A DNA stretch of 64,000 nt, from assembly GCF_964204645.1 (NCBI RefSeq), contig NC_134032.1, positions 6,133,175-6,197,174 of the forward strand, in the 5' to 3' direction. The DNA is from Tubulanus polymorphus (Eukaryota; Nemertea; Palaeonemertea; Tubulaniformes; Tubulanidae). Shown here piece after piece: positions 1-12,482 of this stretch. The notes beneath the pieces were generated by a model, which was given only the letters and a program-made list of their open reading frames with translations, was not told where the DNA came from and did no database searches. The position numbers were made by a program, and so were the translations under genes. Each line of letters begins with the position of its first letter. Positions within the stretch are counted from its first letter, which is position 1.

Positions 1-1560
1 CAGTGACATTTTCATCTATATGGTTCTCAAAACTATTGGGGGCTATGTCACCTAATTCTGAATCAATATTTGGATCACTGACGTCATCGTCGTTTAGCTG
101 ATTGACAAAATTCATGTCTATCGTTGTGTTTAATGTGCTTAATTCTAATAGCCCTTCACCCACAGGAACATCTCCATCAAAATCAACGTGGGTGACTACA
201 GGTCCAGGTATGGGCGGCAGCGTTAGAATTGTCGGCGTTAAGCGTCTCCGTTTTCGCTCTAAAAACAAAATGTTAATATATTTTAAACATCAGCAGTTAT
301 TTTCTCAGAACCCATCGTGTTTTAGTAGTGGCAAAAAGAAATCGAAAATATTTAAAATATCAGATGTTTCAACGAAGGTGGCTTTTTTAAGCAATCTTAT
401 CTATTCGCGAGTAATCGTTTTAATTTACACCGCCGAGAATAATGAGTGTACAGAAATTATTACTAAGGAGGTACTTTCTTCACTTTGGACATTCGTTTTT
501 TTTCAATAAAAGAATAACCAACTTTATCTTTTTAAAGCTCATCGATCCATAAAATGAAACCTAATCGACATTTAGACAGTATCTATGAATATATACACCC
601 CTCAACTTCAGATTACAAAACAATGAATGACACTTACCAGGAGACCTTTTCCCTAGCGCCAATTGTAGCATTTTCATTCCACGGGACGACATATTGCAGT
701 ACGTCACAGTGATCGTCAAAAAATGGTAATTACCAATTATAATCTTCATCATTAAAAAAGTTAAATATATGACTTACTGAAACCTATATATTTGGTGAAT
801 ATCTATACCAGCTTCAACGTCCAACATGACTGAAAGTTATCTCATAAATTGACATTAACTAATCATTTGAATTGTGCAACTTGATTTTCATTGAATATAT
901 TCCTAACTCAGTAGCGAACAAGTTTGATTTTAAGATCATTTAAGAAAAGTGTCAAGCGTGGTATTACTATCACTCAATAGATGGCAGCACATGCAGAAAA
1001 TTAGAGTAGTATGAAAAAGAAGTGACTCGAGGTTCCTGGTATGTAGAAAAGCAGTAACTTTGATTGCAGGTATTTTAAAAGAAAGTAACTTCGCGGCGCG
1101 ATATTTTAAAAAGCAGTAACTTTATAGGCTGGTGACTTAAATAACAGTATCTCTGTTATTGATTATTATGAACAGCAGCAACTCGTAACTACACTATGTT
1201 GAAAGGCAGTATCTTTGAGTTACTGTTGTTTGTTCCGAGATTGATGTATACTTGTCCAGAGATGCTGCTTTTTATCTCGCTTTACAGGGTTTTTTTTCAA
1301 ATAGCGCCCTCTATATCTCACAAACCGAACTATATATAAAAAAACGGACTTGACCAGGTGATTGCGCACATTCTTTTACTTCAGAAAAGTTGAAAAAATA
1401 AATTTCCCCAAAAATTGAGTTACTGCCTTTTATCATGCTAGGGCAGAATTATAGTGCTATTTAATTGTAAGAATTAGATATCAATCATGGATTAAACCGT
1501 TGAGAGAACCTATGTTATATGATTTTTGGCCGCTCGGGAGGAATCTTTCACATATGGACA
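1..1560. other. No recognisable gene
   Basis: Only short, low-complexity ORFs occur here, and none shows a motif or family resemblance that I recognise. The 135-codon ORF at 102-509 has no domain-like pattern. Around 1000-1225 there is a degenerate repeat built on a phrase like GCAGTAACTTT. The stretch is probably intergenic or old transposon sequence. Confidence 0.5.
1040..1225. repeat. Degenerate tandem repeat
   Basis: The phrase AGCAGTAACTTT, or close variants of it, recurs about four times at irregular 40-50 bp spacing, often followed by a run like TATTTTAAAA. The copies are too diverged to define a clean unit. No coding potential is visible. Confidence 0.35.
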
Positions 1561-1599
1561 TAGAGAACATACTGAAAGACTTCCAATATAATAAGACGG

Positions 1600-2150
1600 T
1601 GGTACTGAAGTTTAACAGTCTGGAGTGACTGCTGAAAATTTTGAACAAATATTACCAACAGTAGACACAAAAATATTGGATTGGATTAACGAAGCTACCA
1701 TACACCTCGGTATGAACGACGTCCCTCAACCTTTAATCAGGCACAGATTGTATCAAACTCAACATGAGACTTGCCGTAGCCGAAGTGCAAGAAGAATTCC
1801 AAAATGCAAAAGTCTGCGTTTCAAGCGCAATTCCTAGAAAGGGGTAAACAATATTACCAAGGATTTCGTCGCTGTATCGAGCAGGGTCTACTCAATATCA
1901 ATCGTCTCATCAATTACTATACACTTCGTTAACCTTCCGGATCATTTAGAGATCGCTACTCTACCTGCCCTAGAGACACAAGTGACATTCATTGGGAAAT
2001 CCGCACTTGATTCACACTTATACAATGTACTTTCTGATATGATCAAGCTGAAGTCTTCAGTAGGCCTATTCCCGTAGTAAATAAGCGGAAGGATCACCCA
2101 CTAACATACGCACCACCAAGTGCCGAAAAAGCTACTAAGAAACAAAATGT
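1600..2150 (+). pseudogene. SGNH-hydrolase-like transposon ORF fragment
   Basis: Two short blocks in different frames resemble the esterase-like (SGNH) domain found in ORF1 of some CR1/L2-type retrotransposons. They are an IHLGMNDV block near 1700-1725 (compare the G-x-N-D motif) and a VSSAIPRKG block near 1815-1842. The intact-looking counterpart at 57.96-58.6 kb contains HLGTND and SSIIPRKG in the same order. Frameshifts and stops separate the blocks, so this is a dead fragment. Assignment to a LINE rather than another SGNH-bearing element is inferred. Confidence 0.35.
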
Positions 2151-2556
2151 TGATAATAGAAACTAGTGGGATATAAGATTATTTGTTTCCCAAATATGAT
2201 TGAAGTCTCTCAAATGTTATTTGATACATAATGGGTAGTCTTCGAAATAGACGTATCGTTATCCAAAGAAGTCGGATAAGAAACCGGATTAAAGGAATTT
2301 CGACCCTGTGGGACGTACATTACGTCGACATAGAGCCACGCGAAGAGTTTACAGTGTCCCCTGAAAATTTGACATTAACCAGAAAGAATGTCACGAGGTC
2401 ACGTGACCGGGAAACCTCAAACCATATAACGGAAACTCGTCACGTTGGAAATGAATATGTTTATTTACACTATATACAGATAGTAGCAGACAGATACTTA
2501 TATTCGGCGCAATAATGATCTTTGCTGCATCAAATCATGCGGTCCGCAATGGATCG

Positions 2557-2712
2557 CGGCACTTGCAGGAAACAAGATGAAAAAATCTCTCGGCACTTGT
2601 AGGAAACAAGATGAAAAATCGCTCGGCACTTGTAGGAAACAAGATGCCAAATCGCTCGGCACTTGTAGCCGGGGAAGTAACCTCGGCACTTGTAAGCGGG
2701 AAAAGTGATACT
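2557..2712. repeat. 33-34 bp minisatellite, five units
   Basis: Units beginning CGGCACTTG start at 2557, 2591, 2624, 2657 and 2684. The first four are spaced 33-34 bp and the last is shortened to 27 bp. Each full unit reads roughly CGGCACTTGTAGGAAACAAG followed by an A-rich piece and TCGCT. Short ORFs across it on both strands are by-products of the repeat. Confidence 0.85.
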
Positions 2713-3349
2713 ATCGACGCGGTACGTATAGCCGGAGATACAATAAGCCACTGGCAGGCGTTAGCTACAAAATATAAGCTAGACACAAAAACACATTTTG
2801 AGTATCATACAAATACTACAAATAATGATTTAAAGTTACCTAAATTAACTACCTATCATTAAATTAATTATCATTTTAACTATGTAAGAACACAATTACC
2901 ATTATACTTGATATATAATTATAACTAAATGTCAAAAAGGACGTAAGAATCTCACTTATATATTTAAGTCGCAATAACCTTTACTAAATTTCGACGTTCA
3001 CGCCAAGAAACTACTGAATTGTTACTGTAAAACATGGAAAACTAGAAAATATAAAACTCGTGTAAAACTTACCCCACGTATCGGGCAAAGCGCGCTCGTG
3101 GCAGCTGCGAAGTACACTCGACGCAGGCTTATAATATACTGCCGTGATATATGGCTAGTAAAGGCTTATAAATGCCGTAAACGTTACGGTCAACAGAGCA
3201 AGGTACACCTAGCTAACACAATAAAGCAAGGATACGCTAGTGAAGATATATAGATTTGACACGTAGTAATTCATCGACCCCATTCGGTCGTGACAAAGAA
3301 CATTTTTTATCATTGATTTGAATCGAGACGGGGAACAATGCGAGGATTT

Positions 3350-5955
3350 TTACTCGTTGGAATATATTTAATGCATAGTATTAATGTTTTCAGCAAAAGA
3401 TAAAAGGGATGTGTTCTTCAAACTTCTGGACTACAATGAGGAAATCATTAAAACGGAAAATCATGTGAACTTTTTAGAATATTGTGCCAAGAACAGTTAA
3501 GTTCAAAATGGGTTATGGATCTTGATTAAACCCCAGATCTCAAACGCGCGTCAACTATTCTATGAAAAAATCGTATAACATCGTCAATGACTGTAGTTTC
3601 AAACTAATGGATCTTTTAATCGGTGAACTCAGTTCCAATGATGGAATGGCCCATAGAAAAGGGGAAGATTACGTTAATACGTGCAACAATAAAATTGAGA
3701 ATATTCTCAAGAGAACGAAACAAGAAATATGTGAGTTATCACCTGTTTTAGAAAGAAAGAAATTACGTCATTTCGACTGGTTTGATATGAAGTAAACACC
3801 GTTAGCCCGTACAACACTGAATTCAGAGAGTGCTTCTCCGTTAATAATCCCCGTACAGCGATCGTTAGGATTGATAGAAAAGTGATAGCTTACGTTTTAC
3901 CGACATCTTGAGAACTTTGGGAGAAAGATATCCCATCTACAGAATTGCCACATGAGTCCAAACGCCATCAAGTTCCACAGTTAGAAAAAAAACAGGAAAG
4001 TTGCTGAAATTAACCTTTCAGAAAAAATACAAGAATCAAAGATTAATGTTAAATGTACGAAGTCAGTGTTATACCTACAAAAACAAATGACGAGATCCAA
4101 CTATTAGGCAAAAACAAATCGATTGTAAACCTATCGTCAAGATTAAACTCTGACGACGAGATTTCACTACTTAGCCGAGGCCTAAAATGTTGTCCGGCCC
4201 CTAAGAAGACCGATAGATTTAAGTTACGTCTAGACGTAGAATGAGTTTTCCCGACGTTTACGTCTTCAAGATCATTTCAAGAATAATAACAAGTCCGACA
4301 CCGATAACGATATTCATCCTTTTCACGTAAAATCATCGGCAAGTAAAAATCTACCGTTAGAAGCTTATATTTTTATAGTAGAGAGAGAAATTTCAGATTT
4401 GACCGATATACCATCTAACAACTTGTGAAGGTCAGAAAGGCTAGCCTTAAATGATTTACGAAATGATGTCTCAATCGTCATAAAAGAAGCCGGAGCCATT
4501 GTTATAATGGACAAAGACGTTAACGTGAAAGAAGCGATGCGTCAATCTAAGTTTGTGGATTTTCATTTACAACCATTTGAGTAACATATCTTCGGTTACG
4601 AGGGATACTACAGATCTGATTAATCAATTGTAACATTTTGGTAAACTTCCAAGTCATGCACTTTTGATGAGTATTGACGTAGTATGTCTATATCCTAGTG
4701 TCCCTATAAACGAGGGTATTGACTGTGTTAGGGAATTTTTGTCAAGCACTTTGTAAAGCATGTGAATTTGTACTGAGGTTAAATATGGTCAATTTTGGAG
4801 ATAATCTTTAAGGTTTCTTCAGAAATCTGGTACTGCAAATGTCACCAAAATGGCGGCTTCATTTGCTAATATTTGCATGCATTATTTTGAGACCCGATTG
4901 CTTGCAAGCGTTGACCAAGTCCCAGATTTTTGGAAATGATTCATTGATGATATTTTGGCTTTTTGGCCTCATTGAGAGGAAACGCTTATTAAATTCATAG
5001 AAAAGCTCAACTCCTTCCATCCCTCCATTAAAGTAATTCAGAAAACAAGATTCAGGTTATCTCGTTTTTGATGTCATCAGCAAACCTACGGATGCACATA
5101 TGTACCTTGAATATGATTCTTGTCACTCAAAAAAGTGTAAGGACAGCTTGCCCTATAGACAAGCTCTTCGCCTTCAAAGATCATTTTGTCGAGAGGGGGT
5201 ACCCAGAAAACTTAGTTGAAAACTAAATTAAAAGAGCTAAAAATCGCTCGAGGGCTGAATTTCTACAAGTAAGAAAATGTGATCAGACCATTTATAGTTG
5301 ATTTCCACCCAACAATTAGTAAAGTGGGCCATATCATCAATACTAAATTCAATCTCATTGAATCAGACTCTAATCTAGCCCACATCAAGACACCAATGGT
5401 AGCATATCGTCGACCTAGGAATTTGAAGGATATGCTGATTCATTCTAATATTGGCATGGGCACAAAAACTACGGTTATTGGTATGAATAGATGCAACAGT
5501 CTACGGTGTCAAATTTGTTCCGTTGTTATAAACGGAAACAAGTTCAATAGTAGTTTAACTTCTGAAGTTTTTACGATAAACCATTCCTTTAACTGCAATT
5601 CGAAAAAAAAATAAAATCTATTTAGTATCATGTGCTTTTTGTCAAATGAAATATGTCGGTTTCACAAACAATTTTCGACTTCGACTTCGGAATCCATCCG
5701 ATCTCAAGAGTCCAGATCATAGATAAGTGTGATGCAAAGAATCCTAATATTCGTGAAGGATTTTGGCAGTATCGACTCAAACTTTAACGCCATTTGGTCT
5801 CAGTCTCGATCTCGAGTTTAATAGGTTGTTTAATAGGTTATCACTTGTAATTTTGATTTTTGATTTTTCAATTGAAATATGAGTTGTGAGCGAAATGAAT
5901 ACACTCGTGAGAATTATATTTGTCTGTGGTATTTTATTAGAAAATCAATAGTTCC
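3350..5955 (+). mobile_element. Degenerate Penelope-like retroelement (RT plus GIY-YIG remnant)
   Basis: Short same-strand reading frames follow the order expected of a Penelope-like element. A pre-RT block at about 4110-4245 contains the phrase LLSRGLKCCPAPKKTDRFK. RT blocks follow: SIDVVCLYPSVPINEGID near 4670-4725 and a catalytic-type FIDDILAFW near 4940-4970. The RT C-terminal region lies at 5279-5614, with RRPRNLKDML and then C-x2-C and CN residues. A GIY-YIG-like start (MKYVGFT) appears near 5645-5670. Many stops and frameshifts mean it is not functional. The 3' end at about 5850-5955 matches, in inverse orientation, a segment at 22.6-22.7 kb, which supports this boundary. The 5' end is uncertain. 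The ORF at 3562-3795 may be its N-terminal coding part. Confidence 0.7.
5279..5614 (+). pseudogene. Penelope-like RT C-terminal fragment
   Basis: This is the longest surviving frame (111 codons) of the Penelope-like element. It contains the R-R-P-R-N-L-K-D stretch and a downstream cysteine pair (RCQIC) before an FNCNS-like end, which in this family lead into the GIY-YIG endonuclease. It starts at an internal Met and ends at a TAA, after which homology continues in another frame. It is a fragment, not a gene. Confidence 0.6.
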
Positions 5956-7290
5956 AACTTCGGTATGTGTCTAATCAAAGAGGGTGGGGGTTAGAAAACG
6001 AATTAGACAGTTATTCTAATTGCCGCAACTATAATTGAAAGTTAGCTGTTGTTTATTTTCTAAGAAGAGTGGCTGAAACAGATTTTTGTGAGCCAAAACT
6101 GAATCCAAAACGTTTCTATTTGCAATGCCTTTGATTTGATTTTGCAATTAAGGTAGGAAATCTAAAACCATAATTAGTTTGAGCCGAAAAGACTTGCTGC
6201 TGTAATGGCTTCATAATGATTTCTTTACAGACGTGTGTCAAAAGAGCTTTCACAATTCGAACTTTTTCGACAATTAAAGACCTCGCAAGTGGTGAACAAA
6301 CGGCTGCCTCAAGAATGAGTGATATGTCCCACACAACTTCTGTCACAATTTCCACATTTTCTGGATGGGGCAGAGGATTTTATTTCCTCGTTTGTCCGTT
6401 CATTTTGGCAAAGATGCCACAGCAGATGCCACAGCATGCATTCGCAAACGCAGACATTTTCGCGTTTGGGCCCCCTTGATCGATTGCGCCCTCTCCATCA
6501 CCCCTTAAGTCACCTGTAATTACAACGGATATCTTAATCAACGGATCAAATTACTTTCTCCCCAGAGCTCCATCCAACACATCATCCCTTTTGATATTAA
6601 AAATAGTTGAAACTTCCTCCAGTCTTACTTGTCGATACAAATCTTTCAAACAATCCTCATGAGAGATATATTGAGATAAGCTAAATATAAAATGTAACAA
6701 CTGCACGATGACTATGTAATTACTAGGGGATGTCTTTAATTAGGCTGAAAAATATACCTTGTTTCACTGTCTGCCATCTCTACCCACCAAAGTGATTAGT
6801 ATGCAAGTGTAGGTTAAAGATAACACGTATAATTTATTGATAATCACGGTACAATATATTGGTCAATGGTACCAATGCTTTCTACTTTTTGTGAAATTGG
6901 ACACCAGCCGAAAGGGTTGTCCAACAGTGCCTAGGTAAAAAACTTGAGAGTAGAGCAAGTAAAACTTGATATCATAATTCATATTCTAAATTAACGTAGG
7001 CCTATAATTAATTATATCGAATAAAATATTGTTAAATTTATGATTCAGGCTATGCTTGCAGCACCCTCGCTGGAGAGAAAATTCCCGACAGCCAGGGTTT
7101 TATTGCTTTTGATTACGCAAATTCAACAAGGACTCGAGCCTCCTGTAGTAGTCTTATATTATGGCTATTGGCACCAGTTGCGGTGGAAGTCGAGCGAAAT
7201 TTATTGAAAATTTCACGAATTTCGTCTTCTACTGACGACCCCTGTTGTAGCAGGTAGCAGCTGAGGAGGTTCTGATAGTAGAAGTATTAT
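5956..7290. other. No recognisable gene
   Basis: Several short overlapping ORFs (for example around 6116-6519) show no recognisable domain and overlap on opposite strands. I see no repeat with clear boundaries. Probably intergenic or ancient repeat sequence. Confidence 0.4.
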
Positions 7291-7296
7291 TAATAA

Positions 7297-7536
<240 letters not shown>

Positions 7537-7538
<2 letters not shown>

Positions 7539-9142
7539 GTAAATGTGCCCTGTTCAACTTTTTTGGATTGATGATAGAGACGTTGTTTTTCTGAATTGTT
7601 AAACGACTAAATGGCGAACTAGTCGTAGGTGGCTGCTCAAACTGTACTGGCATGCTCTACAGCTAATTTACAGTCGTTGATATGGCCAAACATTGATAGG
7701 TGGAATACTTGTTGAAATTATTTTTTCTTTGAAAAATCGCAGAAAAAGTTAATCAAGCTTCAATTTTTTTATACTGCGTGTCACAGGTTCCTCCGAAATG
7801 ATCAGATATTAAGTAAATCTCTGTTAATAGCATATATAGAAATATCTTTGTTATGGATGAGTAATCAGTAGGATGTCTTCTTTACATATCAAGGATGGGT
7901 CATGTAGACCACGCCCGGTTGGTTTTCAAAGACGCATTCTAAATCGACCAAACTTGATAAATGAAATTTAGGCTGTTTCTACTTTTGATGGTATCAATTA
8001 ATCTTTTCGTCCATAATTTAAGAAAGTTCAATTGACATGGTCACTAGAACAAAACACATCAAAAAGCACCTCATGGCCAACATTGTAGAATGAGAAATGA
8101 TGAGCACCACATTTACATGATTATCCCCGAGGTAACACCCAAGAAACGCGACGTGTTACTTTTTGGTTTACTTCCAGGCAGCTATGTTCTCTTGAAATTG
8201 ATTCTAAGGTATTACCGTTGTCTGATCAATAAAGTACCTCTGTTAAACGATAAGCGACATACGTATGTGTCGCTCAATGCAATATTCCGAACATTTATGG
8301 CATTTTTGCAAACTAAGACGTTAACAGCCCGATTTCATTCATCAAATTAGTTTTTTAAGTAAAATGGGTAGCTTCATAATTTGTCTTTGAAGAAGACACC
8401 CTACTTATTACTAATCCAACGTGAACATCTATTTATCAATATTGAGTAACTTATAAATATTTAATAATATCGGAACCATTTGCTGGGACACATTGTATTG
8501 GCAATGTTTCATTATCATATATATTGTATATTACCATTTTATCTACGTGTGCTTCATTCTTATCATATCACTTATATAGTAGAACTGTAGTGCTTGTTGT
8601 TATCAATCGGTATCTGTCGGCAGTTAGTAAGACCGGAAGGCGTGTGACTCGTGCAACGGAGTATGTCGCCCGTTGGATGAATAAACCGTTATAGTTGTTT
8701 CTAAACTTGTCTAAACTATGGCTTTTATCTAACGTGGTCGTACTTAGCAAACATTTCTATAGGAAAATGCTATTAAGAAAAGCCGGGAATTCTTAAATGT
8801 ATCGTATAGCCAAGGTTTTCCTGTATTCATCGGCATTCACCTAATTCGATGTATACTTAAGTATTGTAATTGTAATGTTTTTAAAAAAGCGGGATTCACA
8901 TCGTCTAGGGTTCTCATGTCTAAGTGTATGTAGTGCATTGTATCAAATTACTACATCAATATACGTATACAAAACCATATACAATATACAATAAAATAAA
9001 ATAATAGAAAAATAATAGAATATTTGGGTGCCTCATAATTTTGGCCCTTTGCTGACGATATGCATGTGTATTTTCTAATAAGGTAGTTAGTAGTATTTTC
9101 CTGAACCTAAGGATTCTACGTAACTTGTGGTACCCTGGTGTT
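7537..9142. other. No recognisable gene
   Basis: A few short ORFs (for example 8090-8350, plus strand, 86 codons) have no motif I recognise. Composition becomes AT-rich toward 9000. The DIRS element begins at 9143. Confidence 0.4.
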
Positions 9143-9255
9143 AATTGAGAAATTAAACGAGACTTACCTGTAAGTTGAATTTTGATTGTAATTTTTCGGA
9201 ATTATACCAGATGCGAGTGATTACATGAGATTGAGGCTACTTCCGTTACGTCACT
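9143..9255. repeat. DIRS right inverted terminal repeat
   Basis: The outer part (9143-9227) is the near-perfect reverse complement of about 9429-9514, with two or three mismatches seen. The inner part (9224-9255) is the exact reverse complement of 13949-13980 at the other end. It contains a match to a perfect splice donor, CAG/GTAAGT, on the minus strand (about 9166-9175). Confidence 0.88.
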
Positions 9256-9428
9256 ATTCAAAGTCTTAAAGAGGCAAGATAGATGTGCAATTAAAGCATG
9301 AAATTCGTTTCGGAATAAAAACGAAAAAGATGCGAGAATTCTTAAATTAATCTGTATGAAACACAGAAGAAAAATAATATTCTAACACAAACCCAGATGC
9401 GAGATGGGTGGGCATTAGAAAAGGGCGG

Positions 9429-9554
9429 GCATGTAATCACTCGCATCTGGTATAATTCCGAAGAATTACAATCAAACTTCAACTTACAGGTAAGTCTCGT
9501 TTAATTTCTCAATTCTTCTCCATTATACCAGAATGCTCGTAATTCCATGAGATT
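9429..9554. repeat. DIRS internal complementary region (ICR)
   Basis: Positions 9429-9514 complement the right terminus (9143-9229), and 9511-9554 are an exact 44-bp complement of the left terminus (13972-14015). The two blocks share AATT at 9511-9514. In DIRS elements such a region, uniting complements of both ends, is thought to template closure of the circular cDNA intermediate. Confidence 0.9.
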
Positions 9555-9616
9555 TCAAAGTCATCTATTTTGCCGAAACTTATTACACACAAGGAAACAA
9601 ACATAAATACCTTAAA

Positions 9617-10560
9617 TCAAATTGAAGCAAGGACCGCATTAGCCAATTGCTGCGAAGGATGATCAACTACAGTTTTATTGTAATATTTTGCGAAAGTCTG
9701 TTCGCAGCTCCAACCAACAGCCTGGAGAATAGTGTTTATTGGGATAGTCTTAACAGCCGCAGACGCAGAAGCTGAACGAGTAGAATGACTGGAGTATCGG
9801 TTGATATCAACTCCAGAGGCGAACAAGACATCTTTAATCCAGCGCGATAATGTCTCACTTGACGCTCGTCCGTGAGGTTTGTTAGTAGAAATGAAAAGAT
9901 GATTGTCTTTCCTAAGACCAGCCGTTACACGAATGTATTCTTTGATACAAGATACAACGCAAATCTATTTATCATAAGGATAAGCAAAAAACGAAATCGG
10001 ATGAGTCGGTTTCCCCGGTCTATCTTGTTTCTGTTTGACGAAAAAAAAGGTTATATGATCATCAAAAATGTTCATGTCATCGATACGTAATTGATGAAGC
10101 ACATTACGACGAAGTCCTGAAACAGGTGCCATTAAACATAAAGTTTTCTTAGTCAAATCAGATAGAGAAAAATCATGTAACGGTTCTACTGATTTCAAAA
10201 ACCGAAGGACAATACCAACATCCCACGTATCATTATATTTAGGTATAGGAGGACGATTCTCGAAAATACCTTTGAAAAGTCGTTTCACAAGAGGGTCGGA
10301 CCCAATATTAGCGGATGGTGACGCAAAACTAAAAGTTGAAATAGCAGATCTTGCCGTATTTATCGCACTATATGACAAACCTTTCTCATATAATGAAGAA
10401 AGAAAATCAACTAAAAGTTCTGCAGATGGGTTTCTATAATCAAACCCTCGGCGAGTCACATAATCGATCCATTGTCTATATACACATCATATTGCCGAAG
10501 AGTTGAATCTCGAAGAGATGACAAAAGCAAATTAATCGACAAATTCGACAGACCCAGAGA
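9617..10560 (-). pseudogene. DIRS tyrosine recombinase (YR), interrupted
   Basis: This is the integrase of the element, a tyrosine recombinase of the phage-integrase superfamily that would insert the circular cDNA. Recognisable parts are a helical N-terminal core-binding domain (phrases LRDSTLRQYD and RQWIDYV around 10460-10510, in two frames), the first catalytic-Arg box within APVSGLRRNVLHQLR (about 10085-10130), the H-S-T-R box followed by SASASAA (about 9770-9800), and the probable nucleophile Tyr in AKYYNK (about 9672-9690). The reading frame 10459-9617 is broken by a single TAG at 9965-9967, and a one-base frameshift lies near 10478. With those two lesions it is not a working protein. 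Confidence 0.88.
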
Positions 10561-10574
10561 AAGCAAGTGTTGTG

Positions 10575-12482
10575 TTAAAAGCGACTAACCAGCAAACTTA
10601 GCTGTTTGTAAATCGGATGGATTTTCTCTGGATCTTGAGGAAGACGTAGTAAATTCTTTCTGCAAAATAAGGTGAAAGTTTGATTAGTCAAGTTAATCAA
10701 CTTTGGATACCATGATTGTGACGACCAATTAGGCACCACAAGAATACCGTGACTTTTTTCTTGTTTAATTTTAGACAGACATTTAGCAATTAAACTAAAT
10801 GGAGGAAAGGCATACCAAAACCAATTTGACCAATTCACAGTGAATGCATCTATACAAAAAGCTTGAGGATCAGGATGCCAAGAAATGAACTTAACCCGTT
10901 GGGTATTAATTCTAGATGCAAATAGATCAATTTCAGGTTGTCCAAAAACTCTGATAATATCAGAGAACGCAGTCTTATCTAATTGCCATTCTTTATTGAC
11001 CGATTGAACGCGTGATAAAATATCTGCATCAAAATTCGATATTCCTGAAATGTGAGTTACAGAAAGCCATGAATTAAATTTGAAGACTAATTGCCAAATC
11101 TGTTTAGCTAAACTATTCAACTGAGGAGATTTTGTTCCTCCCTGATTCTTAATGTAGGCTACTGCAACGGTATTATCTAATTGAACAAGAATATGTTTGT
11201 TCTGAATAAGTCCACTGAAAAAAGGGCAAACAAAACTGCCCTAAGCTCTAGAATATTGATGTGATTCAATTTCTCTTGCGCATTCCAAAACCCATAGGTT
11301 TTAGTTTGATTGATAATTGCACCCCAACCCGAAAGAGATGCGTCAGTGGTAATAGTTATATCAGGCGCATGACGTGTAATTGGAGCAGAAGCAGAATGAG
11401 AAATATTCTCAATCCACCAAATTAAATCAGTCTTAGCTTCATCAGAAAGAGAGACTTTAGTATTGAAATCTCCTAACGATTGAGAAAGAGACGTAGACTT
11501 TTTCTAAATTTCGATAATATAATCGACCTGCCGGCACAGCAGGAAAGGAAGAAACTAGAACACCCACGACATGGGCAATATGCCAAAAAGACGGATTTGG
11601 TTTGTGCAACAATGTGGAGCACTCTTTGATTATTTTCTCAATCTTATCCTGACCTAGGAAAACCTTCCAAGTCATTGAATTTAACCAAAAGCCAAGAAAC
11701 TTTCTCTGAACATCAGGATTCTTCTCTGACTTGACCTCATTAATTAAGTAACCACAATTTTGTAATTGAGTTTTAGAAATCGATACATTCGAACTGCATT
11801 CGATACAATCCAGCCCTTGCAAATAAATATCATCGATAAAATCGGCAGAGATGTAACCTGACTGACGTAATGGTGTTAAAACCGGTTTTAATAATTTCGT
11901 AAAAAGTCTAGGCGCCGAAGAAATCCCATTAGGGAGACATTTATATTGAAAAAGATGACCTTTCCAAATAAATCTAAGGAATTTCCTATCTTCAGGGCAA
12001 ATTGAAATAGAATAATAGGCATCTTTTAAATCTAATGAAGCCATATAACAACCTGGCGTCATTAAATTCAGAACAGTATTCAATGAAGTCATTTTAAAAT
12101 GACAATATTTTACAAATTTGTTCAGATGAGTTAGATTCAAAATGAGTCTAAACCCAGAGTCTTTCTTGGGGACAACAAAAATGTTTGAAATAAATTGCCC
12201 ATGAGATGGAGAAGCAAACTCAATAATTCCCCTCTGAAGGAATTCAGATAATAAAACGTCTATAGCAGACTGCTATTTACTCGAAAAGAAAATAGTTCGA
12301 GGCAACTCCAATTGACATGGAGGGAGGTTTTCCCATTCAATGTGGTAACCTTTAACACAATCTAATAAATAACTGTCTGAAGTTAATGACTCCCAAAAGG
12401 TCAAAAAATGTCGAATACGGCCAGCTACAGGAAAGGAATGACTTACCATTTTTTCTGGTCCTGAAACTGGCCCTTCCTCCAA
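10575..12482 (-). pseudogene. DIRS reverse transcriptase and RNase H, interrupted
   Basis: The RT frame runs from about 12482 to 11457, with one TAG at 12273-12275. Motifs in order are PKKDSGFRLI (near 12160), SLDLKDAYYSI with the first catalytic Asp (about 12010-12040), CLPNGISSAPRLFTK (about 11905-11945), and the FIDD active-site box in ADFIDDIYL (about 11825-11850). A shift near 11505 leads into the RNase H region, with TTDASLSGWGA near 11325-11360. A further shift near 11210 precedes the last open stretch (11120-10575), which contains SNFDADILSR and EIDLFASR motifs typical of DIRS/Ngaro RNase H tails. It would copy element RNA to DNA; this copy is broken. Confidence 0.88.

Noticed and set aside
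2230-2862. Overlapping ORFs on both strands around the 33-bp minisatellite
   Set aside because: Repeated residues follow the repeat unit, and no domain is visible.
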